Assembly: GCA_017881765.1 (NCBI GenBank)
Contig: JADGQN010000189.1
Location: 1-8,645, forward strand
DNA from: Syntrophobacterales bacterium
Lineage (GTDB): Bacteria; Desulfobacterota; Syntrophorhabdia; Syntrophorhabdales; WCHB1-27
Direction: 5' to 3'
Length of the DNA: 8,645 nucleotides
Part shown: piece by piece, positions 4,849 to 8,645 of the stretch
How positions within the stretch are numbered: the first letter of the stretch is position 1
Layout: the number at the start of each line of letters is the position of its first letter
The notes under the pieces: model-generated
The model's input: only the letters and a program-made list of their open reading frames with translations
What the model was told of the DNA's origin: nothing
Databases searched by the model: none
Program-made: the position numbers and the translations under genes

Positions 4849-5967
4849 ATGCCGGGTAGTTACGTGGAGGAGACTCATAACGGACCAAAGTCGATTGAGG
4901 GGGTAAGCACAGGTACAGCGGGATTCGTCGGTCGCGCCGAGAAAGGCGTGGACAATAAACCTGTTCTCATTACCAGTTGGGCGGAGTTTGTGCACGAGTT
5001 CGGGAGGTACACGCTTGATACGCCGTATCTCGCCCCTACCGTCTGGGGTTTTTTTGAAAACGGCGGAAGCCGCTGTTTCGTGGTCAAGACTACGGGCACG
5101 GACTACATAGGCGCGGATAGCGGAATGGGGAACTCCACCGGTCTTCCGGTGCTCAACGAAATTGATGAGGTCTCCATCGTCTGCATCCCGGGAATCACCT
5201 CCCCTGAAGTCCAGAATGCCCTGATCGCTCACTGTGAAAAGAATAGATACCGATTTGCGATCCTCGATTCTATTAAGGGAACTACCGTCGCCGGAATAAA
5301 GGCGCAGAAGGAGGCTGTGGTCTCACAGAGGGGCTACGGAGCGCTCTACTATCCCTGGATAAAAGTGTCTATCGAAATAATAATAGACGGCAAGATCAAC
5401 ACGGTACAGGAGCTTGTCCCTCCCAGCGGATTTATCGCCGGAATCTACGCACGGACGGATATTGCGAAGACCCCTGCCAGCGAACTGGTACGTGGTGCCC
5501 TCGGAGTGGAGGTGGGCGTCACGAAGGTGATCGAGGACGAATTGAACCCTTTGGGAATCAACTGTATTCGCTCGTTCCCTGCCAAGAGGGTCAGGGTATG
5601 GGGTTCCAGGACGATCTCGGCCGATCCGGAATGGAAATATGTAAATGTACGCCGGCTTCTCCTTTTCATTGAGAAGTCGATAGATAGAGGAACCCGGTGG
5701 GCCGTCTTCGAGCCGAACGACGAAAAGCTCTGGGCTAACGTGAGGGCTTCGATCGCTGGGTTTCTCTCAGAGCTCTGGCGAGAAGGAATGTTGATGGGGG
5801 CAAGGCCCGAAGAAGCGTTCTTTGTGAAATGCGACAGAACGACGATGACCCAGGATGATGTTGATAAGGGCAGGCTCATATGCCTGATTGGCGTCGCGGC
5901 AATAAAACCCGCAGAGTTTGTAATCTTCCGCATCGGTCAACAGGTGGGCGGTTCACCGGTGCTGTAG
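4849..5967 (+). CDS. Compact contractile phage-type tail sheath protein
   Basis: A 372-residue tail sheath subunit, the protein that polymerises around the tube of contractile phage tails, R-type pyocins and extracellular contractile injection systems. The N-terminus (SYVEE, GPKSIEGVSTGTAGFVGRAEKG) matches the family arm and first strands, although the usual PGVY is PGSY. The middle has SWAEFVHEFG, GFFENGG and VSIVCIPG, with little or no surface insertion domain, making it short compared with sheaths of about 480 residues. The C-terminal half is strongly conserved: VPPSGFIAGIYARTD (190-204), LNPLGINCIRSF, RVRVWGSRTIS, DPEWKYVNVRRL (259-270), the WAVFEPN segment, PEEAFFVKCDRTTMTQDD and KPAEFVIFRIGQQ. 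AAGGAGA lies 5 nt before the ATG. No tube, baseplate, spike or ATPase gene follows; a hairpin and then a convergent gene come next. It is either an orphan remnant or part of a dispersed system. Confidence 0.92.
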   Translation: MPGSYVEETHNGPKSIEGVSTGTAGFVGRAEKGVDNKPVLITSWAEFVHEFGRYTLDTPYLAPTVWGFFENGGSRCFVVKTTGTDYIGADSGMGNSTGLPVLNEIDEVSIVCIPGITSPEVQNALIAHCEKNRYRFAILDSIKGTTVAGIKAQKEAVVSQRGYGALYYPWIKVSIEIIIDGKINTVQELVPPSGFIAGIYARTDIAKTPASELVRGALGVEVGVTKVIEDELNPLGINCIRSFPAKRVRVWGSRTISADPEWKYVNVRRLLLFIEKSIDRGTRWAVFEPNDEKLWANVRASIAGFLSELWREGMLMGARPEEAFFVKCDRTTMTQDDVDKGRLICLIGVAAIKPAEFVIFRIGQQVGGSPVL

Positions 5968-5971
5968 CCGC

Positions 5972-5997
5972 TGCGGACTTACTTCCTGAAGTCCGCA
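5972..5997 (+). terminator. Nine-bp hairpin just after the sheath gene
   Basis: TGCGGACTT (5972-5980) and AAGTCCGCA (5989-5997) form a perfect 9-bp stem with an 8-nt loop, beginning 5 nt past the sheath stop codon. No T-run follows. It probably marks the 3' end of the two-gene transcript. Confidence 0.55.
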
Positions 5998-6041
5998 ACC
6001 CAGTTGCTTATAAAGAAATTGAAGATTATGGATGGCAATCG

Positions 6042-6080
6042 GGACGTAAAGGGTCTATTCGGGTGTACGGAGATACGTCC
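6042..6080. other. Seven-bp inverted repeat in the convergent gap
   Basis: GGACGTA (6042-6048) and TACGTCC (6074-6080) are perfect complements separated by 25 bases. With the hairpins on either side it makes the sheath-molybdoenzyme gap unusually rich in dyads. The role is unknown. Confidence 0.3.
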
Positions 6081-6136
6081 GGGCAGAGAATAACCCCCGC
6101 CTTAAGTGGAATGGTTGAAACCAGGCTGCAAAGCCC

Positions 6137-6163
6137 GGCCATACCCCCAACCGGGGGTAGGCC
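6137..6163. terminator. GC-rich hairpin in the gap between convergent genes
   Basis: TACCCCC (6142-6148) and GGGGGTA (6153-6159) form a perfect 7-bp stem with an AACC loop, extended by GGCC on both sides (6137-6140 and 6160-6163) across one bulged A. It is symmetrical enough to act on both strands, about 90 bp past the end of the molybdoenzyme gene. There is no T-run on either side. Confidence 0.45.
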
Positions 6164-6251
6164 TTATTGGGATGAAATAATAACTTTTGTCTTTTGGAGA
6201 TCACCCGGGAGGGCACCTGGTGCCTGGCGGCGCTCGTACACAGGTTGATCC

Positions 6252-8384
6252 TCAGGTGACGGGAGTTATTTTGCACAGATAGCACTTCAGCGGCTCCGCG
6301 CCTGAGTCCGGGTCGAAGTGCTCGTCGCCGAAGAGCAGGTTGACGCTCGATTCCTTCCAGCGATAATCGGGAGGCGCCGCCTCGGGGTACCACCATGCAT
6401 GATCGGCGTCGACCACGTCGGGTGCAACGCGGTCGGAGAGCTCCGCCCGGAGTTTGACCTTGCCGTAGGGCGACTCGACCCACACCCAGTCACCGTCCAA
6501 TATACCGAGGGAGGCGGCCGTGGCGGGGTGTATTGCTACTACGGGGTCGGGGCGGCGCTTTCGCAGCGACCCGACCTGGTGCATCTCGGAATGGAAAAAG
6601 TTCAACCGCTTTGAGCCGGTCATGAGGATGAGGGGGTATTCCTTGGCAAGCTCCGGCGCCGAGACAGGCGAGAGGGGCGGCTCGACGTAGACGGGCAGGG
6701 GCGGCCGCCCCTCGTGCTCGGCGATGGTCGAGTAAAACTCGAACTTGCCCGTGGGCGTACGGAACCCGCCCTCCTCGTGCTTCCTGTAGCGCATCTCGCC
6801 GAGGAGGATATCCTTTTCTTTGAACTCCTCGAAACGCATCCCCGTCCCCTCGCAGAGCCAATCGAGGTAGGCATAGCGGTCCGGCCAGGGGAAGGCGTCG
6901 TGAAGACCGAGGCGATGGGCCACCTCGAAGATCACGTCCCTGTCGTCCCTCGTCTCCCCGATCTGTGTGAGCTTCTTTCGGGTGAGGACGCACCATATCT
7001 TGTGCATGAACACGATGTCGTCCTGTTCCAGCCAGTGGGCGGCGGGCAGCACGAGGTCGGCGAGTTGGGCGGTGGGCGTCATGAACATGTCGGAGACCAC
7101 CGTGTATTCCATGTAGTCCTTCAGGGCCCGCTCTATCGTGAGGCCCTGGGTGAGCGTAAGGAGGGGGTTGGCGCCGACGATCCACATGGCGCGCACGCGG
7201 TAGGGCTCGCCCGTTATAACCGACTTCCAGAACATGGGCGCGTGGCAGCCGGGCGTGAAGCGGAATCTGTCGCCGCTAATGATGCGCGCCTTTTTTTCGG
7301 GGGGCAGGAATTGGACGCCCGCCACGCCCATGTCGATGAGGGGCGACTTCGGCCTGATCTCCTTCGGCGGCACCCAGAAGACGTTCCCGCCCGGCACGTC
7401 TATGCTGCCCGTAAGACCCATGAGGATGAGGAGCGCCCTGCCGGTCTGGAAGCTGTTGACACCCATGTCGATGCCGTTGCCCCACTGGAGTCCCGCGGGC
7501 CTTGTGGTGGCAAAAGTCCTCGCCGCGTCGCGGATGGCGAATGCGCTTACCCGCGTGACGGGCTCCGCCCACTCCGGCGTGAAAGGCCGGACATGGGCGG
7601 CCAGGCGGTCGAAGCCGAAACCGTATTTTTCTACAAACTCGTGGTCATATATTTCTTCGGTGATGATGACGTTAATCATGGCAAGGGCCAGCGCGCATTC
7701 ACTTCCGGGCCTGAGCTGGAGCCAGTGATCGGCGGTCTCCGCCGGGCCGATGCGCCTCGGGTCGACGACGATCACCTTCTGGGCCTTCCTGAGCGCCCTG
7801 TTGAACATGCTCCCGCACATGCCGTCGGCCGCCCCCGTCTCCGTGTGGTTGCAGCCCCAGTTCATGATGCAGGCAGGCGTCCTGCCACCGAAGCCGTAGA
7901 TGTCGACGATGGGAAGGCCGCCCAGGGTGATGTTGCTCGCGATTACCCTCGGCAGGTAGCAAAGGTGGCCGGGGCCCACGAAATTGGGCGTGCCGAAAGC
8001 GTTGGCGAAGCGGATGGTAAATTCCGTGTAGGGCCTCCCCGTGCCCTGGGCCATGGCAAAATACTCGGACCCTGACTCCCGGCGGACCCGGTCGAGGCGC
8101 TCAACCATCCCGGAAATCGCCTCATCCCAGGAGACCCTCTCCCATCTGCTCTCGCCGCGCCTCCCCGCCCTCTTCAGGGGATAGGTGAGGCGGTCCTTGT
8201 GGTAGAGTATTTCGGGGGCCGCCGCCCCCTTGGGGCAGAGGTAACCCCTGCTGGTCGGGCTGTCCGGATCGCCCTTAACCTTGACGATCCTGTCGCCCTC
8301 GATGTGGACTAGGACCTGGCATACGCCGTGGCAGCCACGGCATGACGATCTGACTACACGCGCTGTGGAAGTCTTCGGGCCCAT
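6252..8384 (-). CDS. Molybdopterin oxidoreductase, DMSO-reductase superfamily, cytoplasmic type
   Basis: This 710-residue protein is a molybdenum or tungsten bis-pyranopterin enzyme. Near the N-terminus C15-x2-C18-x3-C22-x27-C50 binds a [4Fe-4S] cluster, and Lys52 in CPKG is the usual electron-relay lysine. Cys142 in GHLCYLPR is the likely metal ligand, as in cysteine-ligated members such as acetylene hydratase; the residue after C18 is His, not the catalytic Asp of acetylene hydratase. VVDPRR (206-211) and WLQLRPGSE suit pterin-dinucleotide binding, and the C-terminal domain shows MTGSKRLNFFHSEMHQVGSLR, DPVVAIHP and GILDGDWVWVESPYG. There is no twin-arginine signal, so it should be cytoplasmic. 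AGGGGAG 5 nt before ATG 8384 fixes the start; the upstream TTG at 8402 is rejected. No electron-transfer subunit is adjacent downstream. It is clearly more GC-rich than its neighbours. The substrate is unknown. Confidence 0.92.
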   Translation of the reverse strand: MGPKTSTARVVRSSCRGCHGVCQVLVHIEGDRIVKVKGDPDSPTSRGYLCPKGAAAPEILYHKDRLTYPLKRAGRRGESRWERVSWDEAISGMVERLDRVRRESGSEYFAMAQGTGRPYTEFTIRFANAFGTPNFVGPGHLCYLPRVIASNITLGGLPIVDIYGFGGRTPACIMNWGCNHTETGAADGMCGSMFNRALRKAQKVIVVDPRRIGPAETADHWLQLRPGSECALALAMINVIITEEIYDHEFVEKYGFGFDRLAAHVRPFTPEWAEPVTRVSAFAIRDAARTFATTRPAGLQWGNGIDMGVNSFQTGRALLILMGLTGSIDVPGGNVFWVPPKEIRPKSPLIDMGVAGVQFLPPEKKARIISGDRFRFTPGCHAPMFWKSVITGEPYRVRAMWIVGANPLLTLTQGLTIERALKDYMEYTVVSDMFMTPTAQLADLVLPAAHWLEQDDIVFMHKIWCVLTRKKLTQIGETRDDRDVIFEVAHRLGLHDAFPWPDRYAYLDWLCEGTGMRFEEFKEKDILLGEMRYRKHEEGGFRTPTGKFEFYSTIAEHEGRPPLPVYVEPPLSPVSAPELAKEYPLILMTGSKRLNFFHSEMHQVGSLRKRRPDPVVAIHPATAASLGILDGDWVWVESPYGKVKLRAELSDRVAPDVVDADHAWWYPEAAPPDYRWKESSVNLLFGDEHFDPDSGAEPLKCYLCKITPVT

Positions 8385-8645
8385 AGCATCTCCCCTTGGC
8401 AATATGTGCCATATCTTCTCATATCCGGCCGGCCCAATTCAATTCCGCAATTCCGTCTTGCAGAAACAGCGCCATAGCCGGCGAACATCTCGCACGTTTC
8501 TTTCCGTAATGCGCAACCACCCGGCGAAGGCCACATACTCCACTTGTAGGTGTTACAAACAGTCTGCGCCGGTCGGCTTTCCCCCCGTCGCTCGGGTGCG
8601 TGCTTGTGGGTGCTATCTTGAATACAAATTGGTTATCAGACATGG
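8385..8645. other. Upstream region of the molybdoenzyme gene, no convincing gene
   Basis: The first bases carry the ribosome site AGGGGAG (minus strand, 8390-8396). Beyond that I see only low-quality minus-strand frames, an 8-bp GGCCGGCC palindrome (8427-8434), and no clear promoter. A frame starting at 8643 ends at 8419 but has poor composition. No molybdenum-cofactor riboswitch pattern is recognisable. Confidence 0.4.

Noticed and set aside
5880..6248. 122-codon plus-strand frame after the sheath
   Set aside because: It overlaps the conserved sheath C-terminus in another frame, lacks a ribosome site and its composition is unlike a protein; no tail tube similarity.
6714..8075. 453-codon open frame on the plus strand
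   Set aside because: It lies antisense inside the molybdoenzyme gene; its Arg/Gly/His/Val-rich composition is the mirror of GC-rich codons and it shows no motif.
8385..8402. TTG start for the molybdoenzyme six codons upstream
   Set aside because: The strong AGGGGAG ribosome site lies inside this extension and is correctly spaced for ATG 8384.
8396..8412. Sigma-54-like TGGCAC...TTGC on the minus strand upstream of the molybdoenzyme
   Set aside because: The spacing is 3 bases instead of 5, which this sigma factor does not tolerate, and the start of transcription would fall at the start codon.
8419..8643. 74-codon minus-strand frame upstream of the molybdoenzyme
   Set aside because: No ribosome site visible at the window edge, composition poor, and an overlapping frame of equal quality exists.
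1..8645. tRNA, rRNA, CRISPR array, transposase, integrase or attachment site
   Set aside because: None found on reading both strands: no tRNA cloverleaf or T-loop, no spaced repeat array, no transposase motif, so the sheath gene is not visibly inside a prophage here.

Overview
The window reads as a piece of an anaerobic bacterial chromosome. It carries a molybdopterin/[4Fe-4S] oxidoreductase with no export signal, a TRAP-type solute-binding protein, an opine-dehydrogenase-family enzyme and a contractile-phage-type tail sheath. Good AGGAGG-like ribosome sites and this gene mix would suit a Deltaproteobacterium/Desulfobacterota (a syntroph or aromatic-compound degrader of the Syntrophorhabdus type). 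That placement is inference from gene content, not from a marker gene.

Layout. (i) 1-1627, plus strand: the C-terminal end of an octopine/nopaline-dehydrogenase-family protein, cut by the window edge, then a periplasmic DctP-family binding protein whose membrane partners DctQ/DctM are not in view. (ii) 1628-3055, plus strand: a 131-base non-coding stretch plus an open leader, then an unrecognised secreted protein of about 380 residues. (iii) 3056-4343: a gene-poor, AT-richer stretch with two small minus-strand genes (76 and 58 codons), hairpins, a short tandem repeat and a striking 30-bp dyad in front of the 76-codon gene. About 400 bp of it has no convincing gene. (iv) 4344-5967, plus strand: a tight two-gene unit, a nucleoside 2-deoxyribosyltransferase-like enzyme followed 25 bp later by a compact contractile tail sheath protein. 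No tube, baseplate or ATPase gene follows. (v) 5968-6251: a short convergent spacer with several inverted repeats. (vi) 6252-8384, minus strand: a DMSO-reductase-superfamily molybdoenzyme, visibly more GC-rich than the rest. (vii) 8385-8645: its upstream region, with no convincing gene.

How they may work together. The opine-dehydrogenase-like enzyme and the binding protein could serve uptake and oxidation of an organic acid or amino-acid derivative. The deoxyribosyltransferase-like enzyme and the sheath are probably co-transcribed and form the most unusual pair here: a contractile-particle component coupled to a nucleotide-active enzyme, outside any visible phage or injection-system cluster. 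The molybdoenzyme stands alone and its substrate cannot be read from sequence. Several transcription units end in hairpins that lack a U-tract, which looks like a local habit.
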